From Tenacibaculum discolor (GTDB lineage: Bacteria > Bacteroidota > Bacteroidia > Flavobacteriales > Flavobacteriaceae): a stretch of 64,000 nucleotides of DNA. Position 1 is the stretch's first letter. Each line of letters begins with the position of its first letter. A program made the translations under genes and the position numbers. This document shows positions 49,309-60,500 of this stretch, in pieces. The stretch covers positions 124,001 to 188,000 of the forward strand of contig NZ_RCCS01000010.1 in the NCBI RefSeq assembly GCF_003664185.1, given 5' to 3'. Under the pieces are notes generated by a model. It was not told the origin of the DNA. It did no database searches and saw only the letters and a program-made list of their open reading frames with translations.

Positions 49309-52300
49309 ATGGCAAGAAAAAACGAAAAATACACTGTTAAGAAGTTTAACAAAATTTCAATAGGTTTAGCATCACCTGAGTCTATTTTAGAGGCTTCTAA
49401 AGGAGAGGTGTTAAAACCAGAAACTATAAACTACCGTACACACAAACCAGAAAGAGATGGGTTATTTTGTGAGCGTATCTTTGGTCCTGTAAAAGACTAT
49501 GAGTGTGCGTGTGGTAAATATAAAAGAATTCGATATAAAGGTATCGTTTGTGACCGTTGTGGTGTTGAAGTTACTGAGAAAAAAGTACGTAGAGATAGAG
49601 TAGGTCATATTAACTTAGTAGTACCAGTTGCACATATCTGGTACTTTAGATCATTACCTAACAAAATGGGATACCTTTTAGGGTTACCATCTAAGAAGTT
49701 AGATATGATTATTTACTACGAACGTTACGTAGTAATTCAGCCAGGTATTGCTAAAAATGCTGAAGGAGAGCCATTACAAAAAATGGACTTCTTAACTGAG
49801 GAAGAGTATTTAGATATCGTAGATGAACTTCCACAGGAAAATATGTACTTAGAAGATTCTGATCCTAATAAGTTTATCGCTAAAATGGGAGCAGAGTGTT
49901 TAATTGATTTATTAGAAAGAATTGATTTAGACGAGTTATCATATCAGTTACGTCATAAAGCAAATACTGAAACATCTAAGCAACGTAAAAATGAAGCATT
50001 AAAACGTTTAAATGTTGTTGAAGCATTTAGAGACTCTCAAAAAAATAGAGAGAATAATCCAGAATGGATGATAATGAAAGTAGTTCCGGTTATTCCACCA
50101 GAATTACGTCCATTAGTACCATTAGATGGAGGTCGTTTCGCAACTTCTGATTTAAATGATTTATATCGTCGTGTAATTATCCGTAACAATCGTTTAAAGC
50201 GATTAATGGAAATTAAAGCACCGGAAGTAATTTTACGTAATGAGAAACGTATGTTACAAGAATCAGTAGATTCATTATTTGATAACACACGTAAATCATC
50301 TGCAGTAAAAACAGAGTCTAACAGACCATTAAAATCATTATCTGATAGTTTAAAAGGTAAACAAGGTCGTTTCCGTCAAAACTTATTAGGTAAGCGTGTT
50401 GATTACTCTGCACGTTCGGTAATTGTTGTTGGACCAGAATTAAAATTATACGAATGTGGATTGCCAAAAGATATGGCAGCTGAATTATACAAACCTTTTG
50501 TTATTCGTAAGTTAATCGAAAGAGGAATTGTTAAGACAGTAAAATCTGCAAAGAAAATAATAGATAGAAAAGAACCAGTTGTTTGGGATATCTTAGAAAA
50601 TGTAATTAAAGGACATCCAGTTTTATTAAACCGTGCCCCTACCTTACACCGTTTAGGTATTCAAGCTTTTCAACCAAAATTAATCGAAGGAAAGGCAATT
50701 CGTTTACACCCATTAGTATGTACGGCATTTAACGCCGATTTTGATGGGGATCAAATGGCGGTTCACTTACCATTAGGACCAGAAGCTATTTTAGAAGCGC
50801 AGTTATTAATGTTAGCTTCTCATAATATCTTAAACCCTGCAAACGGAGCACCAATTACGGTACCGTCTCAGGATATGGTTTTAGGGTTATACTATATGAC
50901 AAAAGAAAGAAAGTCAACTCCAGAAGTGCCTATTAAGGGTGAAGGATTAACTTTCTATTCTCCAGAAGAAGTTACTATTGCTTATAATGAAGACAGAGTA
51001 GACTTAAATGCTGGAATAAAAGTAAGAACCAAAGATTTCAACGAAAACGGAGAGTTAGTAACTCAAATAATTGAAACTACTGTAGGTAGAGTATTATTTA
51101 ATGAAGTAGTACCAGAGCAGGCAGGATATATTAATGAGGTATTAACAAAGAAATCGTTACGTGGAATTATTGGAAATATCTTAAAAGTAACAGATATTCC
51201 ATCTATAGGTAAATTCTTAGATGATATTAAAGGTATGGGGTATACGTTTGCCTTCCAAGGAGGTTTATCGTTCTCATTAGGAGATATCATTATTCCTGAA
51301 GAAAAGCATGCGATGATTGCCGAAGCTAACAAAGAAGTGGATGGAATCGTTATGAACTATAACATGGGGATGTTAACGCAAAAAGAGCGTTACAACCAGG
51401 TAATTGATGTTTGGGGATCTACTAATAATAGATTAACTGAATTATCAATGAAACGTTTACGTGAAGATCAACAAGGATTTAACTCTGTATTTATGATGTT
51501 AGATTCTGGAGCACGTGGATCGAAAGAGCAGATTCGTCAGTTAACAGGTATGCGTGGATTAATGGCGAAACCTAAAAAATCGACTGCAGGAGGTGGAGAA
51601 ATTATTGAAAACCCAATTTTATCGAACTTTAAAGAAGGTTTATCAATTTTAGAATACTTTATCTCAACGCACGGTGCACGTAAAGGTCTTGCCGATACCG
51701 CATTAAAAACAGCCGATGCAGGATATTTAACACGTCGTTTAGTAGATGTATCTCAAGATGTAATCGTTAACGAAGAAGATTGTGGTACATTAAGAGGATT
51801 AGAAGTTTCTCCATTAAAGAAAAACGATGAAATCGTTGAACCTTTAAGTGAAAGAATTACAGGTCGTACTGCATTATATGATGTTTACGCACCAGCATCT
51901 GATGAATTATTAGTTGAAGCAGGTGAGTTAATTACTCCAGTTTTAGCAGATAAAATTGAAGCTTCAGGAGTAGATAAAGTAGAAGTACGTTCAGCATTAA
52001 CATGTGAATCTGAAAGAGGAATTTGTGAAAAATGTTACGGACAAAGTTTATCTACTGGTAAAAAAGTTCAAAGAGGTGAAGCAGTTGGTGTAATTGCAGC
52101 ACAGTCTATTGGAGAACCAGGTACACAGTTAACATTACGTACATTCCACGTTGGAGGGGTAGCAGGAAACATCTCAGAAGATAACAAGCTAATTTCTAAA
52201 TTCGATGGAGCTGTAACAATTGATGACTTACGTACTGTAAAAGGTAAAGATACAGCAGGAGAAGAAGTAGATATCGTTATTTCTCGTACTGCAGAAATCA

Positions 52301-53583
52301 AAATTACCGATAAGAAAACAGGAATTGTATTAAGTACTAACATTATTCCTTACGGTTCTATCATCTTTGATAAAGATAGAAAGACAATAAAGAAAGGAGA
52401 TGCAGTATGTCAATGGGATCCATTTAACGGAGTTATTGTTTCTGAGTTTGGAGGAAAAGTTAAGTTTGACAATTTAGAACAAGGAATTAACTTCTCTGTA
52501 GAAATTGATGAACAAACAGGTTTCCAAGAAAAAGTAATTACTGATTCTAAAAACAAGAAAATTATTCCTTCATTAATTATTGAGGATGCTGATGGTAATG
52601 CTTTACGTTCGTACAGTTTACCAGTAGGAGCACACTTAATGGTAAGTGATGGAGATAAAGTAGAGTCAGGTAAAACATTAGTTAAGATTCCTCGTAAGTC
52701 CGGTAAAGCAGGAGATATTACAGGAGGTTTACCACGTGTAACAGAGTTATTCGAAGCACGTAACCCTTCTAATCCAGCTGTAGTAGCACAAATTGATGGA
52801 GTTGTGTCATTTGGTAAAATTAAGCGTGGTAACCGTGAAATTATTATCGAATCTAAAACAGGAGAGATTAAGAAATACTTAATTAAGTTATCTAATCAAA
52901 TCTTAGTTCAAGAAAACGACTTTATTAAAGCAGGAATGCCATTATCTGATGGAGCAATTACTCCTATTGATATTTTAAATATTAAAGGACCTTCAGCAGT
53001 TCAAGAATACTTAGTAAACGAAATTCAAGAAGTATATCGTTTACAAGGGGTAAAAATTAATGACAAGCATTTTGAAGTAGTAGTACGTCAAATGATGCGT
53101 AAAGTTAGAATTATTGATTCAGGAGATACTTTATTCTTAGAAAATCAATTAGTTCATAAAACTGATTTCATCAAAGAAAATGACGCTATTTACGGAATGA
53201 AAGTTGTTGAAGACGCTGGAGACTCTGCAAACTTAAAACCAGGACAAATAGTTACAGCTCGTCAATTAAGAGATGAAAACTCTTTATTACGTAGAGAAGA
53301 TAAAAACTTAGTAGTAGCACGTGATGCACAACCAGCAACAGCTGAGCAAGTATTACAAGGTATTACAAGAGCATCGTTACAAACGAAGTCATTTATCTCA
53401 GCTGCATCATTCCAGGAAACAACTAAAGTATTAAATGAAGCTGCTGTAAACGGTAAAATTGATACCTTAGAAGGATTAAAAGAAAATGTAATTGTTGGTA
53501 AACGTATACCAGCAGGTACAGGAATGAGAGCTTACGAAGATATAGTAGTTGGACCTAAGGATGAGATTGAACAAAGTTTATAA
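49309..53583 (+). CDS. rpoC: DNA-directed RNA polymerase subunit beta'
   Basis: The 1424-residue subunit has the N-terminal zinc ribbon ([20 protein letters not shown]), the catalytic [12 protein letters not shown], the second zinc site ([14 protein letters not shown]) and a Gly-rich trigger loop region. It is full length and follows rpoB by 98 bp. A strong terminator ends the operon. Confidence 0.99.
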   Translation: MARKNEKYTVKKFNKISIGLASPESILEASKGEVLKPETINYRTHKPERDGLFCERIFGPVKDYECACGKYKRIRYKGIVCDRCGVEVTEKKVRRDRVGHINLVVPVAHIWYFRSLPNKMGYLLGLPSKKLDMIIYYERYVVIQPGIAKNAEGEPLQKMDFLTEEEYLDIVDELPQENMYLEDSDPNKFIAKMGAECLIDLLERIDLDELSYQLRHKANTETSKQRKNEALKRLNVVEAFRDSQKNRENNPEWMIMKVVPVIPPELRPLVPLDGGRFATSDLNDLYRRVIIRNNRLKRLMEIKAPEVILRNEKRMLQESVDSLFDNTRKSSAVKTESNRPLKSLSDSLKGKQGRFRQNLLGKRVDYSARSVIVVGPELKLYECGLPKDMAAELYKPFVIRKLIERGIVKTVKSAKKIIDRKEPVVWDILENVIKGHPVLLNRAPTLHRLGIQAFQPKLIEGKAIRLHPLVCTAFNADFDGDQMAVHLPLGPEAILEAQLLMLASHNILNPANGAPITVPSQDMVLGLYYMTKERKSTPEVPIKGEGLTFYSPEEVTIAYNEDRVDLNAGIKVRTKDFNENGELVTQIIETTVGRVLFNEVVPEQAGYINEVLTKKSLRGIIGNILKVTDIPSIGKFLDDIKGMGYTFAFQGGLSFSLGDIIIPEEKHAMIAEANKEVDGIVMNYNMGMLTQKERYNQVIDVWGSTNNRLTELSMKRLREDQQGFNSVFMMLDSGARGSKEQIRQLTGMRGLMAKPKKSTAGGGEIIENPILSNFKEGLSILEYFISTHGARKGLADTALKTADAGYLTRRLVDVSQDVIVNEEDCGTLRGLEVSPLKKNDEIVEPLSERITGRTALYDVYAPASDELLVEAGELITPVLADKIEASGVDKVEVRSALTCESERGICEKCYGQSLSTGKKVQRGEAVGVIAAQSIGEPGTQLTLRTFHVGGVAGNISEDNKLISKFDGAVTIDDLRTVKGKDTAGEEVDIVISRTAEIKITDKKTGIVLSTNIIPYGSIIFDKDRKTIKKGDAVCQWDPFNGVIVSEFGGKVKFDNLEQGINFSVEIDEQTGFQEKVITDSKNKKIIPSLIIEDADGNALRSYSLPVGAHLMVSDGDKVESGKTLVKIPRKSGKAGDITGGLPRVTELFEARNPSNPAVVAQIDGVVSFGKIKRGNREIIIESKTGEIKKYLIKLSNQILVQENDFIKAGMPLSDGAITPIDILNIKGPSAVQEYLVNEIQEVYRLQGVKINDKHFEVVVRQMMRKVRIIDSGDTLFLENQLVHKTDFIKENDAIYGMKVVEDAGDSANLKPGQIVTARQLRDENSLLRREDKNLVVARDAQPATAEQVLQGITRASLQTKSFISAASFQETTKVLNEAAVNGKIDTLEGLKENVIVGKRIPAGTGMRAYEDIVVGPKDEIEQSL

Positions 53584-53607
53584 AAACTTAAGTTTATAAA
53601 TAATATC

Positions 53608-53640
53608 AAGGGTTTAGAGTTCTTAGAACTCTAAACCCTT
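53608..53640 (+). terminator. Terminator after rpoC
   Basis: Fifteen-bp stem (53608-53622 with 53626-53640) followed by ATTTTTT. Confidence 0.93.
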
Positions 53641-53674
53641 ATTTTTTAACTAAATAATATTAAGAGACTTAATT

Positions 53675-53986
53675 ATGGAAGATAATAAGAAAGAACCACA
53701 ATTAAATATAGAGTTAGATCAAGAAATAGCAGAAGGAACTTATAGTAATTTAGCTATCATAAACCATTCTGTATCAGAGTTTATTGTTGATTTTATAAAT
53801 ATTATGCCAGGAGTTCCTAAAGCAAAAGTAAAATCAAGAATTATTTTAACTCCACAACATGCAAAACGTTTATCAAAAGCTTTAGCAGACAATATTCGTA
53901 AGTTTGAACAAGCTCATGGAGAAATAAAAGATTATGAGCAACCACCAATTCCAATGAATTTTGGAGGAACCACAGGTGAAGCTTAA
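53675..53986 (+). CDS. DUF3467 family protein
   Basis: The 103-residue protein matches DUF3467: acidic start, AEGTYSNLAIINHSVSEFIVDF, then AKVKSRIILTPQHAKRLSKAL. The family is conserved behind rpoC in Bacteroidetes and elsewhere; function is unknown. Fold looks like a small beta-alpha unit. Confidence 0.88.
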   Translation: MEDNKKEPQLNIELDQEIAEGTYSNLAIINHSVSEFIVDFINIMPGVPKAKVKSRIILTPQHAKRLSKALADNIRKFEQAHGEIKDYEQPPIPMNFGGTTGEA

Positions 53987-54023
53987 AACAAAAAAATCGT
54001 CTATTTAGACGATTTTTTTGTTT
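53986..54023. terminator. Bidirectional terminator
   Basis: Eighteen-bp stem (53986-54003 with 54006-54023) with A7 and T7 tracts, between DUF3467 and the convergent Crp/Fnr gene. Confidence 0.93.
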
Positions 54024-54042
54024 GTAATAATATTAATAAGGT

Positions 54043-54729
54043 TTAAAAACCTTCAGAAAGTTCTTTTAGAGCTTTCACATCAGTTATAAAAATTTCTTTA
54101 CCTTTTAAATCGATTAGTTTTTTCTTTTTAAATTCAGAAAGTAAACGAATAGCACTTTCAGTTGCTGTACCTATAATATTAGCTATATCTTCTCTTGATA
54201 AATTAATATTTATAGAGCCATTTTCGTTTTTATCAAACTTTGAGTCTAGTAATAATAGAGTGGCAGCCAAACGTTGTTTAACAGTCTTTTGAGCCATATC
54301 TACAATAACATCATCAGCTTTCTTTAAAGAATTGGCCATTTTCTTTAAAACATCCATAGAAAAGTTAGAATTGTTTTCTAAATCTCTAAGAATTTCTTCT
54401 TTAGGAATAAAGCAAACCTCCATATCATTCACGGCAATAGCTTTTAAGTTTGAAGCCTCATTGTTTATTAAACTACGCTCACCTAAAATATCACCTTTTC
54501 TTATTAAGTGAATAATTTGGTCTCTACCATTATCACTCATTTTAGACACTTTACAAACACCATCTTTAACACAAAAAACACCATTAATGTATTCGCCTTC
54601 ATCAAAAAGAACTTCACCTTTTTTTATTTTTTTAGACGTTTTACACCCAGTAATTCTTATCAATTCATCTTTGGTTAAAGCCTTCAAAGAATTAAATTCT
54701 CGAATGATACATTGCTCACACTTGCTCAT
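54043..54729 (-). CDS. Crp/Fnr-family regulator, probable oxygen/redox sensor
   Basis: The 228-residue protein has an N-terminal cyclic-nucleotide-fold domain and a C-terminal winged helix (EDIANIIGTATESAIRLLSEF). The N-terminus carries Cys4, Cys7 and Cys29, with Cys53 and Cys59 in the beta roll; this fits an Fnr-type Fe-S cluster better than cAMP binding. It is divergent from the copper ATPase gene of the cbb3 oxidase pathway, and Fnr-like boxes lie in both promoters. Regulation of the oxidase genes is the likely role. Confidence 0.88.
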   Translation of the reverse strand: MSKCEQCIIREFNSLKALTKDELIRITGCKTSKKIKKGEVLFDEGEYINGVFCVKDGVCKVSKMSDNGRDQIIHLIRKGDILGERSLINNEASNLKAIAVNDMEVCFIPKEEILRDLENNSNFSMDVLKKMANSLKKADDVIVDMAQKTVKQRLAATLLLLDSKFDKNENGSININLSREDIANIIGTATESAIRLLSEFKKKKLIDLKGKEIFITDVKALKELSEGF

Positions 54730-54752
54730 AGATATGCCCTTTTTTTACTACT

Positions 54753-54760
54753 CAAATATA
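54753..54760 (-). promoter_or_regulatory. Promoter -7 element for the Crp/Fnr gene
   Basis: Minus-strand TATATTTG, exact TAnnTTTG, 24 bp before the ATG. The Fnr-like box at 54770-54781 covers its -33 region. Confidence 0.6.
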
Positions 54761-54769
54761 CGGAAAACC

Positions 54770-54781
54770 TGACAATTATCA
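54770..54781. promoter_or_regulatory. Fnr-like box between crp/fnr and ccoI
   Basis: TGAC-AATT-ATCA. Its centre is 29.5 bp upstream of the -7 element of the ccoI promoter (about -43), an activator position, while it overlaps the -33 region of the divergent regulator gene, a repressor position. Confidence 0.6.
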
Positions 54782-54804
54782 TGTTTTTATTTAATATCTT
54801 ATCG

Positions 54805-54812
54805 GACATTTG
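54805..54812 (+). promoter_or_regulatory. Promoter -7 element for ccoI (imperfect)
   Basis: GACATTTG differs from TAnnTTTG only in its first base, consistent with an activator-dependent promoter. Confidence 0.5.
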
Positions 54813-54832
54813 TACTAGGCAAAAGAGTAAAT

Positions 54833-57205
54833 ATGGAAAGCACAACATGTTTTCATTGTGGTAACGAGTGCGACACAAAAACAATTACAATAGAGGATAA
54901 ATTTTTCTGCTGTAATGGGTGTAAAACAGTTTATGAAATTTTTTCAGAGAACGATTTAACTTGTTATTACGATTTTCAAAACAACCCAGGAGCAATACCT
55001 GAAGAGATACAAGGAAAATATGATTTCTTGGATAATGAATCCATTGTAGATAAACTATTAGAGTTTAACGATGGTAATGTACAAGTAGTAAATTTATATA
55101 TTCCACATATACATTGTAGCTCATGTATCTGGGTATTAGAAAATTTACACAAACTACAAGAGTATGTGTCTTCATCACAAGTTAATTTTCCTAAGAAAAC
55201 AGTACGAATCACCTTTAATTCAGAAAAAACATCACTTAAAGAAATAGTATTGTTACTAAGTTCTATAGGATATGAGCCTTATATAAGTCTTGAGGATTAC
55301 GAGGTAGGTAAAAAGAAAGTAGACCGTAGTTTAATTTATAAATTAGGAATAGCAGGTTTTGCCTTTGGAAATGTGATGTTCTTGTCGTTTCCAGAATACT
55401 TTGAAGTATCAGAATATTGGTTAGAACAATACAAAGGAATCTTCCGTTGGTTAATGTTTATATTTTCCCTCCCAGTAGTTTTTTATGCAGGACAGGATTA
55501 TTTTATCTCAGCTTATAAAGGACTTCGTTCAAAAATTTTGAATATTGACGTTCCTATTGCTTTAGGAATCTTAGTATTATTCGTGCGAAGTACAGCAGAA
55601 ATAATTCTTGATTTAGGAACAGGTTTTTTTGATAGCTTAACAGGATTGGTGTTCTTTTTATTGCTAGGGAAATTTTTTCAGCAAAAGACCTATAACTTTC
55701 TTTCATTTGAACGCGATTATAAGTCATACTTCCCAATCGCAGTAACTAAAATAACAACGGATAAAAAAGAAGAGAACACACAAATCTATGATGTAAAAAA
55801 AGGAGATAGACTTTTAATTAGAAATCAAGAACTAATACCCGTTGATGGAATTTTAATTAACGGAGAAGCAAAAATTGATTACAGTTTTGTTACAGGTGAA
55901 GCCATTCCTGTAAATAAAAAGTCAGGAGATAAGTTATTTGCAGGAGGAAAGCAACTGTCAGGAAGTATAGAAATGGAAGTGCTAGCTTCAGTTTCACAGA
56001 GTTATTTAACACAGTTATGGAGTAACGATGTATTTCAAAAAGATAAAAACTCATCATTTAAAACCTTAACAGATAAAATCAGTAAAAACTTTACCATAAC
56101 TGTACTGTCTATAGCGTTTTTGTCTACAGCTTTTTGGTTGTATTATGATTCAAGTGTAGCATTAAACGTATTCACATCAGTACTTATTATAGCTTGTCCA
56201 TGTGCAATAGCATTAGCAGCACCGTTTACTTTAGGGAATATTTTACGAATTTTTGGAAGAAAGAAGTTCTATTTAAAAAATGCTACAGTCGTAGAACAGT
56301 TAGCAGCTGTAAACTCAGTTATTTTTGATAAAACAGGCACGCTTACCACTAATAAAGAGAATACGATAACGTATGAAGGAGAAGACTTAGATAAAACTCA
56401 AAGAGCGATATTAAAAAGTTCATTAAGATCTTCAAATCATCCACTGAGTAGAATGTTATACACTTCTTTAGAAGAAGAAATGTTACCAGTTGAAAGCTAT
56501 CAAGAATACGTTGGAAAAGGAATTGAAGCAAGTTATAAGCATACAACTTTAAAAATAGGCTCATCATCATTTGTGAAAAACGCAAAAGAACAAGTAAATC
56601 TTGATACTTCTGTTCATATTAGTATAAATAATGAATACAAAGGAAAGTATGTATTTAAGAATGCTTATAGAAAAGGAGTTAAAGAGTTGTTTTCTAACTT
56701 AACTAAAAAATATAGTCTATCAGTAGTTTCAGGAGATAATGAAGGAGAAAAGAAATTTTTAGAAGAGTTATTACCAAAGGAAACTACATTTTTATTCAAT
56801 CAAAAACCTCAAGATAAATTACACTACGTAGAAGAATTACAAGAGAAAAAGAAAAGTGTATTAATGATAGGTGATGGATTAAACGATGCAGGAGCGCTAG
56901 CGCAAAGTAATGTAGGGGTAGCGTTATCAGAAAATATAAATGTATTTTCTCCTGCTTGTGATGCTATTTTAGATGCTACAAAATTTAGTGAGATAGGCAA
57001 TTATATTAAAGCATCACAAAAAGCAATAAAAATTATTAAGTATTGCTTTTTATTATCTTTAATGTACAATATTGTAGGGCTTTATTTTGCAGTAACTGGT
57101 CAATTAATGCCAGTAATAGCCGCAATTTTAATGCCGTTGAGTTCAATTAGTGTGGTAGTATTTACAACTATAGCTACCAATATTTTAGGAAGAAAAATAA
57201 AATAA
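54833..57205 (+). CDS. ccoI: Heavy-metal P-type ATPase, CcoI/FixI type
   Basis: The 790-residue pump has an N-terminal cysteine-rich domain (CFHCGNECD and FFCCNGCKTVYEIF), a CSSC metal-binding domain near residue 98, about eight membrane helices with the transport motif CPCAIALAAP, the phosphorylation site DKTGTLTT and the hinge MIGDGLNDAGAL. The double N-terminal domain is typical of CcoI, which supplies copper to cbb3 oxidase. It opens the cco region and is followed closely by deoC. Confidence 0.9.
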   Translation: MESTTCFHCGNECDTKTITIEDKFFCCNGCKTVYEIFSENDLTCYYDFQNNPGAIPEEIQGKYDFLDNESIVDKLLEFNDGNVQVVNLYIPHIHCSSCIWVLENLHKLQEYVSSSQVNFPKKTVRITFNSEKTSLKEIVLLLSSIGYEPYISLEDYEVGKKKVDRSLIYKLGIAGFAFGNVMFLSFPEYFEVSEYWLEQYKGIFRWLMFIFSLPVVFYAGQDYFISAYKGLRSKILNIDVPIALGILVLFVRSTAEIILDLGTGFFDSLTGLVFFLLLGKFFQQKTYNFLSFERDYKSYFPIAVTKITTDKKEENTQIYDVKKGDRLLIRNQELIPVDGILINGEAKIDYSFVTGEAIPVNKKSGDKLFAGGKQLSGSIEMEVLASVSQSYLTQLWSNDVFQKDKNSSFKTLTDKISKNFTITVLSIAFLSTAFWLYYDSSVALNVFTSVLIIACPCAIALAAPFTLGNILRIFGRKKFYLKNATVVEQLAAVNSVIFDKTGTLTTNKENTITYEGEDLDKTQRAILKSSLRSSNHPLSRMLYTSLEEEMLPVESYQEYVGKGIEASYKHTTLKIGSSSFVKNAKEQVNLDTSVHISINNEYKGKYVFKNAYRKGVKELFSNLTKKYSLSVVSGDNEGEKKFLEELLPKETTFLFNQKPQDKLHYVEELQEKKKSVLMIGDGLNDAGALAQSNVGVALSENINVFSPACDAILDATKFSEIGNYIKASQKAIKIIKYCFLLSLMYNIVGLYFAVTGQLMPVIAAILMPLSSISVVVFTTIATNILGRKIK

Positions 57206-57209
57206 AAAG

Positions 57210-57875
57210 ATGCAGATTAATAAATATATAGATCATACGCTACTAAAAGCCACAGCTACAAAAACTGATATTATAAAACTATGTAATGAAGCTAAAGAGT
57301 ATGACTTTTATGCAGTTTGTGTAAATGGATGTAATGTAGAGTTAGCAACTAAAGAATTAAAAGGTTCTGATGTAAAAGTAGCAGCAGTAATAGGTTTTCC
57401 ATTAGGAGCAATGACTACAGAAACTAAAGTTTTTGAAGCTAAAAACTGTATAAAAAATGGAGCTTCAGAAATAGATATGGTTATTAATATAGGCAAGTTG
57501 TTAGAAGGAGATGAAGATTATGTAGAAAACGAAATTCGATTAATAAAAGAAGCTATTGGAGATGCTATATTAAAAGTGATTTTTGAAAACTGTTATTTAT
57601 CAAAAGAGCAAATTAAAGTAGCAAGTAAATTGGCTGTTGAAGCTGGTGCTGATTTTGTAAAAACTTCTACAGGTTTTGGTACTGGAGGAGCAACCTTTGA
57701 AGACGTTGCAATAATGGATAGTGTTGTAGATGGAAAAGCTCAAATTAAAGCAGCTGGAGGTATTAGAGATATAGAAACAGCTAGGAAGTATATAGAAAAT
57801 GGAGTAACTCGTTTAGGAACCTCTTCAGGAGTAGCTCTAGTAACTAGCGGTGTTTCTGATAAAAACCAATATTAA
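57210..57875 (+). CDS. deoC: Deoxyribose-phosphate aldolase
   Basis: The 221-residue TIM-barrel aldolase cleaves 2-deoxyribose 5-phosphate to acetaldehyde and glyceraldehyde 3-phosphate. Landmarks: IDHTLLKATAT at the start, EIDMVINIGKL near residue 90 and the Schiff-base lysine segment DFVKTSTGFGTGGAT near 150. It lies 4 bp after ccoI and 42 bp before deoD, forming a nucleoside-salvage pair embedded in the respiratory region. Confidence 0.95.
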   Translation: MQINKYIDHTLLKATATKTDIIKLCNEAKEYDFYAVCVNGCNVELATKELKGSDVKVAAVIGFPLGAMTTETKVFEAKNCIKNGASEIDMVINIGKLLEGDEDYVENEIRLIKEAIGDAILKVIFENCYLSKEQIKVASKLAVEAGADFVKTSTGFGTGGATFEDVAIMDSVVDGKAQIKAAGGIRDIETARKYIENGVTRLGTSSGVALVTSGVSDKNQY

Positions 57876-57917
57876 AAAACTGAATCTTAATAGTTCAAAA
57901 CCTAAAAATAGTAAAGA

Positions 57918-58616
57918 ATGAGCATACACATAGAAGCAAAAAAAGGAGAAATAGCAGAAACTGTTTTATTACCAGGTGATCCTATGCGTGCAAAATGGAT
58001 TGCAGAAACATTTTTGGAAAATCCAGTTTGTTATAACGATGTTCGAGGTATGTTAGGATTCACTGGAACCTATAAAGGAAAACGGATTTCCGTACAAGGA
58101 ACAGGAATGGGAATTCCTTCTGCTTTAATTTATGCTCATGAATTAATTAATGAATATGGGGTTAAAAACTTAATAAGAGTAGGTTCTGCAGGGTCGTATC
58201 AAAAAGAAGTAAAAATCCGAGACATTGTTATTGCTATGGCAGCTTCTACCAATTCAGGATTAAATACCATTCGTTTTAACGGAGCCGATTTTGCGCCAAC
58301 AGCAAGTTTTGAGTTGTTTCAAAAAGCCGTAGATGCAGCAAAAGAAAAAGGAATTCCACTAAAAGCAGGAAACATCTTAAGCTCAGATGAATTTTATGCA
58401 GATGAATTTGAAAGCTATAAAAAATGGGCAGATTATGGTGTGTTGTGCGTTGAAATGGAAACCAACGGATTGTATACAGTTGCAGCAAAGCATAAAGTAA
58501 ATGCATTATCAATTTTAACCATTTCAGATAGTTTGGTCACAGGAGAAAGAACCACAGCCGATGAAAGAGAACAAACCTTTAAAGAAATGATTGAAATTGC
58601 TCTAGAATTGGCGTAA
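57918..58616 (+). CDS. deoD: Purine-nucleoside phosphorylase (DeoD type)
   Basis: The 232-residue hexameric-type phosphorylase has the start segment [21 protein letters not shown], the [12 protein letters not shown] and [12 protein letters not shown] phosphate/ribose site loops and [11 protein letters not shown] near 180. It works with deoC in deoxyribonucleoside breakdown. Confidence 0.94.
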   Translation: MSIHIEAKKGEIAETVLLPGDPMRAKWIAETFLENPVCYNDVRGMLGFTGTYKGKRISVQGTGMGIPSALIYAHELINEYGVKNLIRVGSAGSYQKEVKIRDIVIAMAASTNSGLNTIRFNGADFAPTASFELFQKAVDAAKEKGIPLKAGNILSSDEFYADEFESYKKWADYGVLCVEMETNGLYTVAAKHKVNALSILTISDSLVTGERTTADEREQTFKEMIEIALELA

Positions 58617-58667
58617 TGTCAGTTAGAGTGATTTTATTGAAGAATGAAACAAAACATTATCAAGAAC

Positions 58668-60029
58668 ATGAACTCACTTATTCAAAAATATAACATTCCA
58701 GGACCTAGATACACAAGCTATCCAACAGTTCCATATTGGGATAACGAAACATTTTCAAAAGAAAAATGGATAGAAACTTTTAAGCGTTCGTTTATAGAAA
58801 GCAATTCCTCAGAAGGAATTAGCTTATATATTCATTTACCATTTTGTGAGAGTTTATGTACGTTTTGTGCTTGTCACAAGCATATTACAAAACGACATGA
58901 AATGGAAGATCCGTATATAGAAACCGTTTTAAAAGAGTGGCAGTTATATGTTGATTTAGTTGACGAAACACCTATAATAAAAGAAATACATTTAGGAGGG
59001 GGAACGCCAACATTCTTTTCAGAGAAACAATTAAAAAGGTTAATTGATGGAATTTTTATCAATGCTGAAAAACACCCAGACCACGAATTTAGTTTTGAAG
59101 GGCACCCAAACAATACTACAAAAGAACACTTGCAAACATTGTACAATTTAGGTTTTACAAGAGTAAGTTTTGGGGTACAAGATTATAATCCAAAAGTACA
59201 AGAAGCTATTCATAGAGTACAACCTTTTGAAAACGTAGAAAAAGTACACAATTGGGCAAAAGAAATAGGCTACACGTCTATCAGTCACGACTTAGTATTT
59301 GGACTTCCATTCCAAACAAAAGAAAACGTAATTTATACCATTAATAAAACAAAAGAATTAGAACCCGATAGAATTTCATTTTATAGTTACGCGCATGTTC
59401 CATGGGTAAAAGGAGTAGGGCAACGTGGATTTAATGAAGATGACTTGCCTAAAAATGAAGAAAAACGCGAGTTGTATGAAATAGGTAAAGAATTATTTGC
59501 CGAAATGGGCTATGTAGAAATAGGAATGGATCATTTCGCATTACCTACTGATAGCTTATATAAAGCTACCAAAGAAAAAACACTACATCGTAACTTTATG
59601 GGATACACCGCTAATAAAACACAGTTAATGGTAGGTTTAGGAATGTCGTCAATCTCTGATTCTTGGTATGGATTTGCACAAAATGTAAAAACTGTAAAAG
59701 AATACGAAAGAATTGTGAACGAAGGAGAAATCCCTGTGTTTAGAGGGCATATATTATCAGAAGAAGACTTAATAATAAGAAAGCATATTTTAAATATTAT
59801 GTGTCATTTCTCCACTTCGTGGGAAGAAGAGCAATTACAGATAAAAAATGTAGAAGCACATATAGGAAAGTTAGAAGAAATGATAGATGATGGATTGGTT
59901 TCTATTAAAGGGAAAAAGTTAACAGTTCCTGAGAAGGCAAGACCCTATGTACGTAATATTTGTATGGCATTTGACAAGAAATTACATGAAAAACAACCAG
60001 AAACAAAATTGTTTTCAATGACTATTTAA
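58668..60029 (+). CDS. hemN: Oxygen-independent coproporphyrinogen III dehydrogenase
   Basis: From the ATG at 58668 the protein has 453 residues; an ATG at 58644 would add eight. The conserved start SLIQKYNIPGPRYTSYPTVP supports the later one. The radical-SAM cluster motif is CESLCTFCAC (C-x3-C-x2-C-x-C), with the SAM-binding GGGTPTFFS downstream. It makes protoporphyrinogen for haem without oxygen and so fits the low-oxygen cbb3 region. Confidence 0.93.
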   Translation: MNSLIQKYNIPGPRYTSYPTVPYWDNETFSKEKWIETFKRSFIESNSSEGISLYIHLPFCESLCTFCACHKHITKRHEMEDPYIETVLKEWQLYVDLVDETPIIKEIHLGGGTPTFFSEKQLKRLIDGIFINAEKHPDHEFSFEGHPNNTTKEHLQTLYNLGFTRVSFGVQDYNPKVQEAIHRVQPFENVEKVHNWAKEIGYTSISHDLVFGLPFQTKENVIYTINKTKELEPDRISFYSYAHVPWVKGVGQRGFNEDDLPKNEEKRELYEIGKELFAEMGYVEIGMDHFALPTDSLYKATKEKTLHRNFMGYTANKTQLMVGLGMSSISDSWYGFAQNVKTVKEYERIVNEGEIPVFRGHILSEEDLIIRKHILNIMCHFSTSWEEEQLQIKNVEAHIGKLEEMIDDGLVSIKGKKLTVPEKARPYVRNICMAFDKKLHEKQPETKLFSMTI

Positions 60030-60087
60030 TTTGTTGGTAATTAATGTTTTATAATGAGTATTGTTGTGTTTTTACTAAAAAAATGAT

Positions 60088-60095
60088 TAAATTTG
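60088..60095 (+). promoter_or_regulatory. Promoter -7 element for the 111-residue gene
   Basis: TAAATTTG, exact TAnnTTTG, 24 bp before the ATG, with TTG 21 bp upstream as a possible -33 box. Confidence 0.6.
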
Positions 60096-60118
60096 AGTGA
60101 ACCTAAAAACCAGGCGTT

Positions 60119-60454
60119 ATGGAATCATTTGAAGTAAATTGGTCAAAGGAAGAGCTACATACCTATCTTTTTATCTATTGTATTAATGCAGATTTTAAAG
60201 AAACAAAAGAAGAACTCGAAGCCATTTCTTTAAGAACAAACCAAGAAACGTATAAGAAGATGCATAAAGAGTTTGAAAAAGATAATGACTATGCTAGCAT
60301 TCAAAAAATTAATAAATCACTCAAAAAATTAAACTACGGTAAAGAAGAAGTAAATAAACTATTTGAAGAAATAAAAGAATTATTTCTATCAGATGGTAGT
60401 TATGCTATTTTAGAGAAAAATCTTCTAAGAGGTTTACAAAGATTACTTAAATAA
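60119..60454 (+). CDS. Uncharacterised helical protein, 111 aa
   Basis: I do not recognise a family. The protein is charged (many Glu and Lys), with no signal peptide or membrane helix, and reads as a four- to five-helix bundle (EELHTYLFIYCINADFK, then QKINKSLKKLNYGKEEVNKL and LLRGLQRLLK). It has its own promoter and terminator, between hemN and the cbb3 operon. Confidence 0.65.
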   Translation: MESFEVNWSKEELHTYLFIYCINADFKETKEELEAISLRTNQETYKKMHKEFEKDNDYASIQKINKSLKKLNYGKEEVNKLFEEIKELFLSDGSYAILEKNLLRGLQRLLK

Positions 60455-60479
60455 AGAGAACTTTTCGTTCTCTTTATTT
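60449..60479 (+). terminator. Terminator after the 111-residue gene
   Basis: Thirteen-bp stem (60449-60461 with 60467-60479, TTTTC loop) followed by a T-run. Confidence 0.9.
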
Positions 60480-60500
60480 TTTTTGAAAAAAAACTCAAAC

